A DNA stretch of 64,000 bases from JADJLQ01 sp038251405 (GCA_038251405.1 JBBSBH010000006.1:1-64000), one strand, 5' to 3'; positions 37,360 to 48,816 are shown, numbered from the stretch's first letter. Made by a program: numbers and translations. Notes: generated from the letters alone by a model not told the origin.

Positions 37360-37515
37360 TTAAAAAATATTTGAAATTATTTTGAAATTACAATAAGGGG
37401 CTTTATTTTAGTGCAGCTAAAAGCAATAGACACTACCATCATTAGTCACCATTTGATTATTTCTAAACGAAATAGTTTTTTTTGAAAAGTGAGTATTTGT
37501 ACCTGATTTTTCATT
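37344..37515 (+). repeat. Diverged direct repeat, left copy
   Basis: About 170 bp matching 55640-55808 in the same orientation. Shared blocks are CTCTT.GAAA, TTAAAAAAATATT, ATTTTGAAATT, CTTTTATTTT.GTG.AGCTA, ACGAAATAG and ATTTGTACCTGAT. It lies between the IS remnant and the lipoprotein gene. No gene is seen in the rest of the 37360-37740 gap. Confidence 0.65.
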
Positions 37516-37740
37516 TTTTATAGCATTTTAAATTTGGAAATATTCTACATGAATTCGTAAGAACCGGACAGATTGCAAAGGATATTGGCAATATTGGAAA
37601 TGTTGAATAAGATATACTGCATCATAAATTTGAGATCCATAACCAAGAGTGATTTGTATATTCAATAATAATATTAGTTCAATTTTTCAGTTGAATCTAA
37701 ATATTTATACTCCTACATTTTTGTAATAATCTGTTAGTCT

Positions 37741-39126
37741 ATGAGATTTAAATTTCTTTTGCTTTATCTTTTAATAGTTTTTTTGACACTTATATCGTGT
37801 TCTCTAAATTATTATAGAATAAAGGATGTAAAAAATGGGAATTCCAAGCAAGATAAGTTTACAGAATTTCTAATTCCTCCCAAATCTAAAATAGCTAATG
37901 AAGGTTTATTTAATTTAAAAAAAAGATTGGTTTTTAAAGAAAAATCACAATATAGATATCAATATATTACGATTAGGGGATTGTCTAAGTCATATATTTC
38001 ATGCTTAAATAGTATAAATGAAGCAGTATACTTTTATCAAAAAGAAGATGCTGATATTGTACTAAGAGAAGAATATGGTATTTATAGTAAACCAGTTTCT
38101 ATAGGTCAAAATAATTTAGCTAATTTTTATAGTTCTCATTTGAACATAAATTCCAAGAATAATGATAAAATAAATATTGCAATTAGAATTAATTTGAACC
38201 AACTTTTATTAGAAGAGAATAATTATGTAAATAATTATAAGCAGTTAGCATTTGATCTTTTAAGTACTATTTCATCATTTGAATCAGAGTTTTTACCAAT
38301 CTCCATTTCTCAAAACATAGTGGAAAAAGTATTTGAACTTATTCCAATTCCACAAGAGGCCTCTTTGGCAAGATATGGTTACTTCAAAAGTTCTTGGTAT
38401 TCCATTTTTCTTTTGAATCCTAATATGGTTCTAAATTGTGATTATATTTCAAAGGTTCAATTTAATAACCCACTTGATGATCAAAGTACAATAATGAGAT
38501 GGGAAGGTGTAAATAATTTGTCTTTTTATAGGGATGATTATGGCAAAATCAAACAAGTACCTTATTTAGGTTTTGATATAAATAGACTTCCATCAAATTT
38601 TATAGGTTCTGATTCACATCATGAAAATGGCATTACTGTCAATTACTACAATATAGCTGGAAGTGCTGATCTCGAGCTATCATCAAAAATCACAAACACC
38701 AAATATATAGCCTTATACCAACCAATTTTTGGAAATAGTAATTTATCGATGGATCCTATAGAAGGCGAGAAGAAAAGATGTTGTGTCAATTTATATGATT
38801 GCAACTCTCAAATAGTTCTTAGCAATGCAATTGATGAGATTTTAAATCCGCAAAATAAGTGTAAGAATAGTATTCCCATTTTTGGCAATGTGGCCGTCTA
38901 TGGAGAAAGAAGTTTCATGGAAGTATTTGATACAATATACATAAATAAGCTTCCAATACCTTTCCCATTTGCAACTACAATTGGACAATTAAAACAGCAA
39001 GGATATTTACTAGAAAATTTTCAATTGTATAGAGTTTACAATGGGAAATTAATAGAAGTTAAAGCTAAGGGCGGCTTTTCAGATGATTTTACACTATTAG
39101 CCAACGATCATATAATATCACAATAA
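37741..39126 (+). CDS. Lipoprotein of unknown function, first gene of the giant-protein operon
   Basis: A 461-aa protein with a bacterial lipobox (LIVFLTLISC, Cys about 20). No domain recognised. It contains several Cys (about residues 344-345 KRCC, then C350 and C372) and a C-terminal segment with repeated aromatic/Gly blocks (GNVAVYGERSFMEVF, PFPFATTIGQLKQQG). It is very AT-rich compared with the chromosomal genes to its left. It ends 7 bp before the 3226-aa gene, so the two are almost certainly cotranscribed. An outer-envelope location is predicted from the lipobox. Confidence 0.75.
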   Translation: MRFKFLLLYLLIVFLTLISCSLNYYRIKDVKNGNSKQDKFTEFLIPPKSKIANEGLFNLKKRLVFKEKSQYRYQYITIRGLSKSYISCLNSINEAVYFYQKEDADIVLREEYGIYSKPVSIGQNNLANFYSSHLNINSKNNDKINIAIRINLNQLLLEENNYVNNYKQLAFDLLSTISSFESEFLPISISQNIVEKVFELIPIPQEASLARYGYFKSSWYSIFLLNPNMVLNCDYISKVQFNNPLDDQSTIMRWEGVNNLSFYRDDYGKIKQVPYLGFDINRLPSNFIGSDSHHENGITVNYYNIAGSADLELSSKITNTKYIALYQPIFGNSNLSMDPIEGEKKRCCVNLYDCNSQIVLSNAIDEILNPQNKCKNSIPIFGNVAVYGERSFMEVFDTIYINKLPIPFPFATTIGQLKQQGYLLENFQLYRVYNGKLIEVKAKGGFSDDFTLLANDHIISQ

Positions 39127-39133
39127 ATTATCT

Positions 39134-42100
39134 ATGATGGAATTAAATAGATTTAGAACTACAAGTATCTATTTTATTGAAGGGAAGAATTTTTTCATAT
39201 TCTGGAAGAACAATAATAACTCCCTAAAACTTAAATTTTCTACAAATTTTATTGCTCAAAACACCAATAAATGGATCTTGTTTTTTCATGAAAGTGATAT
39301 TAGTTTAGAAACATTGAATGAGAGCAAGCTCAATTCAGTCGTAGATTCTTTGAATACTCATAATGCAGCAATATGTTGGGTAGATGATTTTGGATCAAAT
39401 GAATTTTCATTAGCTAATTTAAGGCGACTAATTCTTGACAAGGATATTGTTTCCTTGCACGAACTAGAATTTGAGCAGAACAATTCATTAAAAGATTTCA
39501 ATTTCTATTTTGATAACATTGAAGATAGTCAACTAAAATTAACATCTGAAAACAACTTAGGATTAAGTCGAAATGATGGTGCGAATTTTTACTTTAACAT
39601 TAATCAATCAACAACATATTTTAACAAGGCTGCTATAGGATTATTAAATGAAACGGGGTGTATAATGTTTATTTCAAATTTTCAAGATGAAAAATCAAGT
39701 TTAAATATTGCAATTCCATATTATGAAACTATTGACAAAAAGTTTGAACCTGTGGTAGTTGCCAATATATTTGATAAAAAACATCTTGTAGGTTGTTCCT
39801 TGTATGCGAAATATTATCCATATTTAAAATCAAATAACTCTAATTTTAAAATTACACACCCAACAATTGGGCAACAAATTAAGAGCAATATTTTAGATTT
39901 GGATTCGAACAATTTGCATACGGATGAGATAGCAAATATTGAATTTAGTTTTTCAAAAATTGTTCATGTTGAGGATAAACCACTTTATAACCGCTATATT
40001 CTATCTCCTACAGATGGGCAGATTAATACAAGTAGCCCGAATTCACTTACGGGTTATTCAGGGACTGAATCACTTGAAACAAATAGCGTTGATAATTTAA
40101 TTATAAAATTTAGTAAGACTAAGTTTTTTAAAGTACCTGAAATAAAGACAGAGACACTCGGTTTTGAGGAAGTTGAGGCGTTGAGTTTGGAAAAACATAA
40201 TGATTTATCTGAAGCAGGATATTGGTCATTTGTAAAAAAAGCAAAATACAATATAGATGCACAACAATCACCACAGTTTAGCAATATAAAAAAACCGATA
40301 ATTGGGTCAGCAATAGAAATAGATTATTCACCAATAAAAATGGCTGATGTAATTGAATTTGCCAGTTTTTTGGATGAATTAAACCCACCCTTGCCAATAA
40401 TTCCAACTTTAGCTTTCGCAAAAAATCCCAGATTAGTTAAACTCGAAAATGTTTTTTCAAAAATCAGGCTACAGGAGCTATCAAAATCTGGAGTTGTTTC
40501 CTCACCAGGATTATTAGAATCAGATAAAAAATACGTAACCCCGCAAGGCTTTTTAAGAGATGGCACCACCATTGATTTTGTAAAATCTAATGGAGCATTA
40601 TTTAATGCCAAAGGTGTTACGCTTAATTCTGATTTCAATCTATCCTTATCTAAAGAAGATGTCTTTTTTGTATTAGAGCCTTCTATGATGAAAGATAAAC
40701 CAGAAAAAGTAAATGTTAACTTCAAAATTGGGACCAGCGCTTTTTCAGTCGTTTTAGACGTTTTCAACAATTTTTCGACTAGCGCTGGGGCAAAGGATAC
40801 CTATATCATTTTCAAATTTAGTAGGCATTCTTTTTCTGATTTGCTTAACGAACCGACTAAATGGAGCAATTACAATTCATATAAGCCTTCTGACTATTCT
40901 GCCTTAATCAAATCTATAAAAGAAAAAACTACTTTTACTGATAATGTAGATGGTGATTACACCTATCTTAATAATACAATACTATCTGATCCGAACTGGA
41001 ATGGAGTAGTTATTCTAAATATACCTATTTCAGATCAAATGCCAGATGTCTTTAAAGGATTGGCGGCATCTCAGGATAAGGAAGCTAACCCTACTCCAGA
41101 TAATAATGCCCAGGGCAACATACTTCAATTAAAAACAGGCCTTAAATTCCAGTACGTTGCTTTCCCAGTTAACAAGACTAAAATTGAAAATGGCAGTATA
41201 GTTATTGCATCAACTTCTTTTTATGGAATAATAGATTATGATTTAATTGGGAAAGACAATAATCATAAAGAAGGAGATGATTATTTTGAAGTTTGTAAAC
41301 ATTTCACTTATGAAAAAGCAAAAATTGAAAACCGATTTTTACTAACAAAATTATTGGTTCGATTTGCAAATTCAAGTATCGTAAACTTTAAATCTTATGC
41401 ATTTTGGCAAGTACCCCAAATTTTTGATAACTCTGTAGAGTTTGGTAAATTTCCAATATCTCATAAACCCCAAAATCCTGAAGGTGAAGAAAAGCCAAAT
41501 CTCATTAGATTGGAAGGGAATTATCAAAAAACTAATGGAGGAGATGAATTCAATTTTCGAGCTCAAGGCGAACTCAATATAAAATTTGAAGATAAAAATA
41601 TTCTAGATAATATAAAGGTTTCAAAAATAGGATTCTCCTATTCAAAAGGGGAAGACAAATTTAGATTTGATATTGATGCAAGTGCTGGTCTAGGTTCATG
41701 GTCTAATTTTGAAATTATTTCAATAAAAAAATTAGAGTTCCAAAATATCGGATTCAATTTTAAAATTGACACAGAAGATTTTAAGTTGCCAAAATTAGAT
41801 TTTGATTTATCTAGACTTCTTGCATTTCCTGAAATTGATTTTGATGGAAATGGTTTTCTTAGCAGTTTCCCAATAAAATTTAGTCATTTTCAAAATTTCA
41901 AACTTAATCTTGGAGGTTCAGCAGGTAACTGGAAATTAGAATTCCCTAAAAATGATTTTTTTAATATAAAATTTACTCGTCCAAATATACCTCAAATTGA
42001 CATTAATAACATACCTAATCTTTTCTCTTTCATATTTGATTTTGATTTAGGAACACTTGGTGATTTAGGTGGTTTAAAAGCATTAAAGGGTCAAATATTA

Positions 42101-45100
42101 ATTGGCTGGTCTTTAAAAGGAGGGTTTGCTTTAGGCTTTAAATTAGAAGGACCAAGCTCAACTGGATTGCATTTAGATTTATTTGGAGCAGTCAAGTTAG
42201 ATATTGAAAAAGTTGATTTATGTTCCTTTAAACAAAAGAATCAAAGTGGTAATGAAATTACAACTTATTTTCTAAAACTTATAAATGCAAGATTAAATAT
42301 CTTTGGGGTTAATTTTCCATCCAAAGATCCTGAGAGTGATTTCTATTTTGATTTTAACGGTATAATTTACGCTAGTCCAGGAAGTAAAATCGCATGGTTT
42401 ATAGCAGCTACTAAGCCTAAAGAACCTAATAAACCTGCAGACCCAACTATTTTAAAATTAGGTTTTGGGCAAAGAGTTGGTTTAAAAAATCCCAAAAAAT
42501 ACACTAAAGTTGATGAGTGTATTACTGATATAACACAGATTTTCCAGACTAATCTTCATCCATGTGCAAGCACTGGATCTTCCAGTCCTGTAAATGAATT
42601 TTATCAAATAAATAGTAATTACTTGATTGCTTCAAGTAATTTCCTTCCAGCCTCATGGCCAATTGAATTTTCAGGAGTTTTTAATGACCCTAATTTGTAT
42701 GGCATCCATTTAGGCTTCAAGAGTGATTTGCTCAAAGGCTTTAGCATTGATATTCTCTATAAAAAATTATCAGAAAATTTAGGGGTGTACTCAACTGAAA
42801 TTCAACTTCCCGATTCATTACGAAATCAGGAAATAGGTGGTGCATTTTTAAAACTACCTAACATTGGTATTGAAATATATACTAATGGTGACTGGAAAGT
42901 TGATATAGGATTTCCACGAAATGGTAATGATTGGTCGCGTTCAGGATTTTTACAATTAAGAACAGCCCCACCATTTGTTGGTTTCTTTGGTTTCTACATA
43001 ATGATGTCCAAAGTAGCATCGCTTACTTTATTTAAAAGATATATTTCTGATAAATATTCAACGGAGAAACTTCAAATTATTCAGGCTGGATTTGCAATGC
43101 GTGTAGGCATCGGTTTTTATTTTGATAAAGGTATATTGTATGTAGGAGCATCAATAACTGTTTATGGAATTTTAGAAGGTGCTTTTGCATTTGAAAAACA
43201 AAAAGGACTTGCTCAATTATTCCCTGATCATTTTGCAGTATTAGGGCGAATGGGTGCAATTGCTGAATTGGTTGGCTATGTTGATTTTGGAATTATTAAA
43301 GCTTCTGTTTATATTTCTTTAAGAGCAGAGTTTGGAATGTTGATGGTTTACATAGGCAATGATCATACAGAAAGTGCCCTCAAACCAGGCAGCTTTTTAA
43401 CTAAAGGCATTCAGCCGGTGCTTGTTTACATAGAAGGTCAAGTAATAGTAAGGGTATCCATAAAAATTGGTTGCGTTAAAATACATTTAAGTTTTAGTAA
43501 GACCTTACGATTTGAATACACTATAGGTGGTGGAGGGCCTTCTGGTAATTCGTTAATGGGCTTTGCACCTCTTGCTTTGGCTGCATTTACGGATGAAGAA
43601 TTAATACCAACTATATCGATTAAAATTACAGGAATTAAAGAAATACCAATGATGTATTTGCCTGCTTTCTCTAAGGTAGAAGAGGGAAATGGGTTAGAGT
43701 TAAAACTAATCCACTCCTTTATGATTCCTTTCTTTGGTAAGAGTACTGAGAAAGACGAAAATGGAAATGTGAAAAAGATTGTTTTAAGCAATCAGAATAT
43801 TCTAAAGGATAAAATCATTAAGCCGTTTTTTGAAGATTTAATGAATCAGTTAGATAATGTAGTACCCAAAATATTTGAGCCAAGAAGTTATGAAACAATT
43901 AGATCAATTTTAGTTAATGGGCATGCTTATCAAATAAAAGATGGGACAAAAACCAAAGTAAAAATTGAGTTAAGCTTAGAGGGTTATATACCAACTTTTA
44001 TTAAAGGTATTAATTCAGGAGATGAAACATCAATAAATGAAATACTGAAAAGCCAATTTTTATTTAATCCAGATAATAGTGAGCATAAGCAGCATGATGA
44101 TAATGATAATTCAATAGAAGGAAAATATAAAGAAGAACTATTACTTATTCCTGCACCTATTTCGGGTAAAATTAAAATTATTGAAAATGGTAAGCCTGAT
44201 GTTGAGACCACAAATGAAGCTGGGTTTAAAATAAAAATAGCGGAATTAGTTTCAGGTTTCCCAACAGATGGAACGCCTATAAACAAGATAGAATATGATG
44301 TGAAAACGCTGGAGTTTATAGAGAAATTCTATGATGACTACAAAACTCAATTTCTTGAAAGAAAGAATGCAGATGTAGCAGGATTTGTTGATGAAATTAA
44401 AGATATAAGAGGCCAAGTAATAATTCCGGAATTCTTTAAATTAATTGGACTTCTTACTTTAGAAGCATTTCACACTGATACAAATCCAAATAGAATAGAA
44501 AAAGGTGAGAAAGAATATAATCCAATTATTGAATTAGATGGAAACGGTGATTTTATTATTGAAGGCAAAACAGAAAAATGGAAAACAAATGATTTCATTC
44601 CTCAAATAGTTGGTCAGCTCAATTACTTCTACAATAGTGGATTAAGATTGCCATTTAAAGATAAGAATTTTGAAACCAAATCCATTTACAATATACTGAA
44701 TCAAGAAGTAACAGTAACACCAAATGCTGCTCCTAATTTAAGCAAGATTAAAATTGATTTTAATGGAGTTGATATTACATCGGATGTATTCAGGGATGAT
44801 CCTGCTAAAAATGCGATGCTTACTTTTATTAATGGAATTAACAAATTCGATGTTAATGAATTAAAGCAAAAATTAATTATTAACGACACAGATTACAACC
44901 CTACTGATAACCCAATTCAATTTACAAAACCATATAGGTTAATCCCAGTTAGTTTGGCTGTTCAAAATGGAAAGCTAGGTATTGAAAATGAATTTAGATT
45001 CTTTGAAATACCAAGAAAACTATTGCAACATTCTGGAGGAAAAGCTAAGTATTCATTTGAAGTAAATTATGCAAAATATGGAGATGATAAAGTAGCATAT

Positions 45101-48100
45101 TCAACTCAAAGAGATAACACTCCTAAATTAATCGGACTCGATAAATGCTTAAACGTTGAGGTTAGAATTAAAAAACATAGCAAACAAGTTTTAGAAATTG
45201 TGAACGTATTTGCCGATGATCTCAATCTGATGAATGCTCTTCATAGTGATAATTATCCTATTCAAAATATTGACTTTTATTACAAACCAGAAGCAAATCC
45301 GCAGAAGCAAGAAGCAGGCATATCATTGGTTAACCTTAAGGACACAAAAGTTACCATATTAAAAACGAACTTATCTCCTCGTACATCACCACCTATTTTT
45401 AAGGAACTAACTGCTGGATTAGCTGAAAATGAAGAAAAGAAATATTGGGAAGATTCTGACGTTGCTGATAAATCGAATTTTATCAAATTAGTTTGGGAAT
45501 CATTAACAACCAATAATGGTGGCTGCTATTTGATTCTGGATAAAGAGTTTAAGGAGCAAAATGCTGAAGGGAAAGACATTATTGAAGGTTCAATAATCAT
45601 TTCATTTGCTGGTGTTAAAGCGGTTCCCGCTTATTTTAATGCTTTAAAGCTTAAGGATAGTCAAGGTATTCTAGCAGGTTTAGATAGTAAAGAAAAGGAT
45701 AATCAACACTATCTATTTTTAGATAAACTTAGCATGGAATTAAATGGCTCCGAGGTATTGGTTAGAGAATATCAACCAACTATTCCAGCACACACTGTAG
45801 GTTTTGATGTTTATAGAAAACATGATTTAGACCATGAAGGCATTTATCACAATTATCTACCCTTAGAATTTAGTTTGAAAAATGGTAATGGTGTGGAAAT
45901 CTTATCTCGTGATAAAGTTTTACCTATCATGCCATCAAGCTTTAAAGATGTAACATCTGGGGAAATTGTAGAAGGGAAAGTGAAATATAATCATTTAACG
46001 CCTCTGGTTATTCAAAGTAGTTCAAAAGATAAGAAAGGTAATTTAGACGAATTAGGTAGAAATCTTAACAGGTATAGTGCAGTTGGGGAAAAATACAATC
46101 TAAGTATAAATCTGCGTGATGTATTCGGCAATAGAACAAATCCGGATGATGAATTTTTAGCATCAGCCCCATATACTCATCAATATTTTGACAAATTAGT
46201 TCCTATAGAATCCTGGCCTTTGATTCGGTTCTCCTATTGGTTTAATAATAATGCCGATACAACTAAATTACTATTTGATGTTTCCTGCTCATGCGACATT
46301 TTGGAAATCTTGGATTTAGCTGGAATCGCAAAAAAACCAATTGTCAACCCATCTGATCCTATTGACATTAAATATGAGTACAAATATAAATTAGATGAAA
46401 ATCAATCTATAGATCTTGACGATGTTATTAAATTACAAGCTGTTGTTCCTGGTATTCTTAATAATCTTTATACTATTTATGCTCAGCTAAATGATGTAAA
46501 AACAGAAGCTAAAATTAATGATGTATCCACTGCAGCACAAAAAGAAGCGTGGAAAACAACAGTTGAAGATTTGTTTAAGAAGCTTGAAAACCTTATAAAG
46601 AAAAATACAGATAGTAAATATTATATGCCTGAAGTGAACGTTGTTGTTCCTGCAAACTATTCAGTAGAAATAAATAATAGTTTTAAACTGAAAACGCCAT
46701 TAAAAATTGAAATTGGATTGAATAGATTGGAATCTGCCTTAATTCATACTACCGATAAGGATTTAACAGAACCCAATATTTGGGATTATGAATTAACTAA
46801 GGAGGTTAAAACAAGTGTAAGAGCTTTGAATCCTGCAGGTAATGATAAATCTAAACTAACTGATTTAAATGCAGCAATTAGAGGAACAGCTCAAAAATAT
46901 TGTTTAGGAATTTCTTCTGAAATTACACAAGACCCTAAAAATAAGGAGACGAAAAGCGAAAAAGTAATTTTCTTGATACGAGAAGATAAACTTTGCTCCA
47001 TACAAGCTAAGGTAAAAGCCAATAAATCATTTGAAGATTCAAGCTATTTTGGAATTAAACCGATTAGTAATAGTTTATGGTCGGGGGATTACCAACCTAT
47101 CGGTGAAGAGTTGAAAGTAGAATCTTTCTCAAATATTGACTTAGACAAATCGTTGCGTGTTGTTTTAGAAAAAATAGATTCGTTTTTACAAGCCAAATCA
47201 TTGCCAAATGAGATTTTCGATATTGATGCAACAAAAGCCAAATTGATAAAAGATGTTTATAATACCTTATTAAAGGGTAAGCGGTCAATTGTAAAGAAGA
47301 AGCTAATAGGTCAACTGGCAGGTGTTATGAAAGGAATTGATTCGAATTCTAGCCAACAAAATGAGTTTCGTGATTTATTATTAAATAATCTGACAAGTTT
47401 CTATGCTTATGATGGAATGATAAAAACAGAAGTTACAGGGTTAGAAGATATGGAAGGTCATCGGTTCTCCATTAGTCTAAAAAAGCCTCTAGCATCTGAA
47501 AAGTCTCAAAATTATAATCTAGTATCTTCAAAAATTGGGGATAAAGAATATGGAAATGAATGGTTTATTCTATTTGACCAAAAAGAAAACGTAGATGAAA
47601 ACATCAACTTTGATTTTGAAGCAGATATAACGCATATTGAATATGATTTTGAACAAGTTCCTAATTCTGAAGATATAAGCAAATCAACTTGGATTCAGTT
47701 AATTACTCCTGTTTCCATTACTGAAAAGCTACGTCGTAAAAAATATTCTGTAGAAAAGTGGCAAAAAATAACCAGAGAATTTCCTTCAAAACCTATAATT
47801 ACCAAACATTTAGCGATTCAAATGTATCAAGATAAGCATCCAGATATCATGGTATGGAATAATGACACTATTGGGCTTTGGAACTATTATTTAGATATAA
47901 AGGATAGTGAATACGTAGTTAATGATATTATTCATGTTGATTTGGAAATTAAAACAACCACTGTTAATTCATTAGCAGATGAACCTAAGTTCGAAGGATT
48001 CATTGCCTATTGGGCAACCGAATTTTCAAAACCAACTATTGACACAAAGTTCCATAATAGCTTCATAGAGCTTCTTAAAATGTTTGTTAATGATCTTAGT

Positions 48101-48814
48101 AGAGAGTTTCACAACAATTCTGGCCCTAATGCTTTGATTGATGAAGAAAAGCCTAAATGGTTTGAATTACAAAAAGTAGAAAAATTGGGAGTGGGCAATA
48201 AGCCTTTAAAAGATGGAAAAGGAAACTCTATTTTACATTGGAATATAGTTATTGATCCAACGAGTAATTTAATCGTAAAAGGTTCTGTGGAGGGAAAAGA
48301 CGATAGACTATTTACAGACTTGCCTTCGGTAATTGTTGGTCCTTTCAATATGTTACAAAAAGAAAATCGAGTTATATCTATTTCACCTAAAGTGAAGGTG
48401 TATAGAAATAAAGGTATGTATGAAAAATTTGTTTATGAAACAGATACAGTAATGCCTGAAAGTGCCGCAACTCCGCAAATACAATATCACTTGCCTATTG
48501 GAATAAAAATTGGAGATAAAATGTCGCCTATATTTGATTTGATTAAAGGATTAAACTTGCCATATAAATCCACTGCAAAACTCTTAATAGGTACTGATAA
48601 TTTAGATGATAATCGTGAAGCAATGTTGCCAGTTATACCTCTTAGACAGATGGAATTTAATGCTGGTGGCAAACCTGCTATAAATATTGATGAAATGTTT
48701 AATAAATACTCAAATGGTTATCCATCAATTTCAATAACGATTTATAATATGAGTGATGATGAAAGCGATTTACCAATTTTCAACGCGAATAATATTTACA
48801 AACAAAAACAATAA
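39134..48814 (+). CDS. Giant 3226-aa protein of unknown family
   Basis: An uninterrupted frame of 3226 codons with no signal peptide, so the N-terminus should be cytoplasmic or exported by a non-Sec route. The N-terminal 450 residues look like a soluble mixed domain. Residues about 790-1480 are rich in alternating aromatic/Gly strands (LNLGGSAGNWKLEF, GWSLKGGFALGFKLEGP, GIGFYFDKGILYVGASITVYG, VLVYIEGQVIVRVSIKIG), suggesting a long beta-sheet rod or groove. A Gly-rich linker (GGGGPSG) follows near 1465, and the last half is alpha/beta. I do not recognise a named family. It lies 7 bp after a lipoprotein gene and 2 bp before a membrane-anchored peptidase-like gene. Confidence 0.85.
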   Translation: MMELNRFRTTSIYFIEGKNFFIFWKNNNNSLKLKFSTNFIAQNTNKWILFFHESDISLETLNESKLNSVVDSLNTHNAAICWVDDFGSNEFSLANLRRLILDKDIVSLHELEFEQNNSLKDFNFYFDNIEDSQLKLTSENNLGLSRNDGANFYFNINQSTTYFNKAAIGLLNETGCIMFISNFQDEKSSLNIAIPYYETIDKKFEPVVVANIFDKKHLVGCSLYAKYYPYLKSNNSNFKITHPTIGQQIKSNILDLDSNNLHTDEIANIEFSFSKIVHVEDKPLYNRYILSPTDGQINTSSPNSLTGYSGTESLETNSVDNLIIKFSKTKFFKVPEIKTETLGFEEVEALSLEKHNDLSEAGYWSFVKKAKYNIDAQQSPQFSNIKKPIIGSAIEIDYSPIKMADVIEFASFLDELNPPLPIIPTLAFAKNPRLVKLENVFSKIRLQELSKSGVVSSPGLLESDKKYVTPQGFLRDGTTIDFVKSNGALFNAKGVTLNSDFNLSLSKEDVFFVLEPSMMKDKPEKVNVNFKIGTSAFSVVLDVFNNFSTSAGAKDTYIIFKFSRHSFSDLLNEPTKWSNYNSYKPSDYSALIKSIKEKTTFTDNVDGDYTYLNNTILSDPNWNGVVILNIPISDQMPDVFKGLAASQDKEANPTPDNNAQGNILQLKTGLKFQYVAFPVNKTKIENGSIVIASTSFYGIIDYDLIGKDNNHKEGDDYFEVCKHFTYEKAKIENRFLLTKLLVRFANSSIVNFKSYAFWQVPQIFDNSVEFGKFPISHKPQNPEGEEKPNLIRLEGNYQKTNGGDEFNFRAQGELNIKFEDKNILDNIKVSKIGFSYSKGEDKFRFDIDASAGLGSWSNFEIISIKKLEFQNIGFNFKIDTEDFKLPKLDFDLSRLLAFPEIDFDGNGFLSSFPIKFSHFQNFKLNLGGSAGNWKLEFPKNDFFNIKFTRPNIPQIDINNIPNLFSFIFDFDLGTLGDLGGLKALKGQILIGWSLKGGFALGFKLEGPSSTGLHLDLFGAVKLDIEKVDLCSFKQKNQSGNEITTYFLKLINARLNIFGVNFPSKDPESDFYFDFNGIIYASPGSKIAWFIAATKPKEPNKPADPTILKLGFGQRVGLKNPKKYTKVDECITDITQIFQTNLHPCASTGSSSPVNEFYQINSNYLIASSNFLPASWPIEFSGVFNDPNLYGIHLGFKSDLLKGFSIDILYKKLSENLGVYSTEIQLPDSLRNQEIGGAFLKLPNIGIEIYTNGDWKVDIGFPRNGNDWSRSGFLQLRTAPPFVGFFGFYIMMSKVASLTLFKRYISDKYSTEKLQIIQAGFAMRVGIGFYFDKGILYVGASITVYGILEGAFAFEKQKGLAQLFPDHFAVLGRMGAIAELVGYVDFGIIKASVYISLRAEFGMLMVYIGNDHTESALKPGSFLTKGIQPVLVYIEGQVIVRVSIKIGCVKIHLSFSKTLRFEYTIGGGGPSGNSLMGFAPLALAAFTDEELIPTISIKITGIKEIPMMYLPAFSKVEEGNGLELKLIHSFMIPFFGKSTEKDENGNVKKIVLSNQNILKDKIIKPFFEDLMNQLDNVVPKIFEPRSYETIRSILVNGHAYQIKDGTKTKVKIELSLEGYIPTFIKGINSGDETSINEILKSQFLFNPDNSEHKQHDDNDNSIEGKYKEELLLIPAPISGKIKIIENGKPDVETTNEAGFKIKIAELVSGFPTDGTPINKIEYDVKTLEFIEKFYDDYKTQFLERKNADVAGFVDEIKDIRGQVIIPEFFKLIGLLTLEAFHTDTNPNRIEKGEKEYNPIIELDGNGDFIIEGKTEKWKTNDFIPQIVGQLNYFYNSGLRLPFKDKNFETKSIYNILNQEVTVTPNAAPNLSKIKIDFNGVDITSDVFRDDPAKNAMLTFINGINKFDVNELKQKLIINDTDYNPTDNPIQFTKPYRLIPVSLAVQNGKLGIENEFRFFEIPRKLLQHSGGKAKYSFEVNYAKYGDDKVAYSTQRDNTPKLIGLDKCLNVEVRIKKHSKQVLEIVNVFADDLNLMNALHSDNYPIQNIDFYYKPEANPQKQEAGISLVNLKDTKVTILKTNLSPRTSPPIFKELTAGLAENEEKKYWEDSDVADKSNFIKLVWESLTTNNGGCYLILDKEFKEQNAEGKDIIEGSIIISFAGVKAVPAYFNALKLKDSQGILAGLDSKEKDNQHYLFLDKLSMELNGSEVLVREYQPTIPAHTVGFDVYRKHDLDHEGIYHNYLPLEFSLKNGNGVEILSRDKVLPIMPSSFKDVTSGEIVEGKVKYNHLTPLVIQSSSKDKKGNLDELGRNLNRYSAVGEKYNLSINLRDVFGNRTNPDDEFLASAPYTHQYFDKLVPIESWPLIRFSYWFNNNADTTKLLFDVSCSCDILEILDLAGIAKKPIVNPSDPIDIKYEYKYKLDENQSIDLDDVIKLQAVVPGILNNLYTIYAQLNDVKTEAKINDVSTAAQKEAWKTTVEDLFKKLENLIKKNTDSKYYMPEVNVVVPANYSVEINNSFKLKTPLKIEIGLNRLESALIHTTDKDLTEPNIWDYELTKEVKTSVRALNPAGNDKSKLTDLNAAIRGTAQKYCLGISSEITQDPKNKETKSEKVIFLIREDKLCSIQAKVKANKSFEDSSYFGIKPISNSLWSGDYQPIGEELKVESFSNIDLDKSLRVVLEKIDSFLQAKSLPNEIFDIDATKAKLIKDVYNTLLKGKRSIVKKKLIGQLAGVMKGIDSNSSQQNEFRDLLLNNLTSFYAYDGMIKTEVTGLEDMEGHRFSISLKKPLASEKSQNYNLVSSKIGDKEYGNEWFILFDQKENVDENINFDFEADITHIEYDFEQVPNSEDISKSTWIQLITPVSITEKLRRKKYSVEKWQKITREFPSKPIITKHLAIQMYQDKHPDIMVWNNDTIGLWNYYLDIKDSEYVVNDIIHVDLEIKTTTVNSLADEPKFEGFIAYWATEFSKPTIDTKFHNSFIELLKMFVNDLSREFHNNSGPNALIDEEKPKWFELQKVEKLGVGNKPLKDGKGNSILHWNIVIDPTSNLIVKGSVEGKDDRLFTDLPSVIVGPFNMLQKENRVISISPKVKVYRNKGMYEKFVYETDTVMPESAATPQIQYHLPIGIKIGDKMSPIFDLIKGLNLPYKSTAKLLIGTDNLDDNREAMLPVIPLRQMEFNAGGKPAINIDEMFNKYSNGYPSISITIYNMSDDESDLPIFNANNIYKQKQ

Positions 48815-48816
48815 AT

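Larger units (their letters stand above)
36296..37361 (+). mobile_element. Truncated IS3-like element
   Basis: The left end begins TGTCCTGAAATAGGTTTACAC and contains a small hairpin, TTTACAC/GTGTAAA, just before orfA. orfA and a shortened orfB follow. The right part, with the remaining catalytic residues and right terminal repeat, is absent and orfB runs into a 20-bp fold-back at 37276-37320. The element is therefore immobile by itself. Confidence 0.75.
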
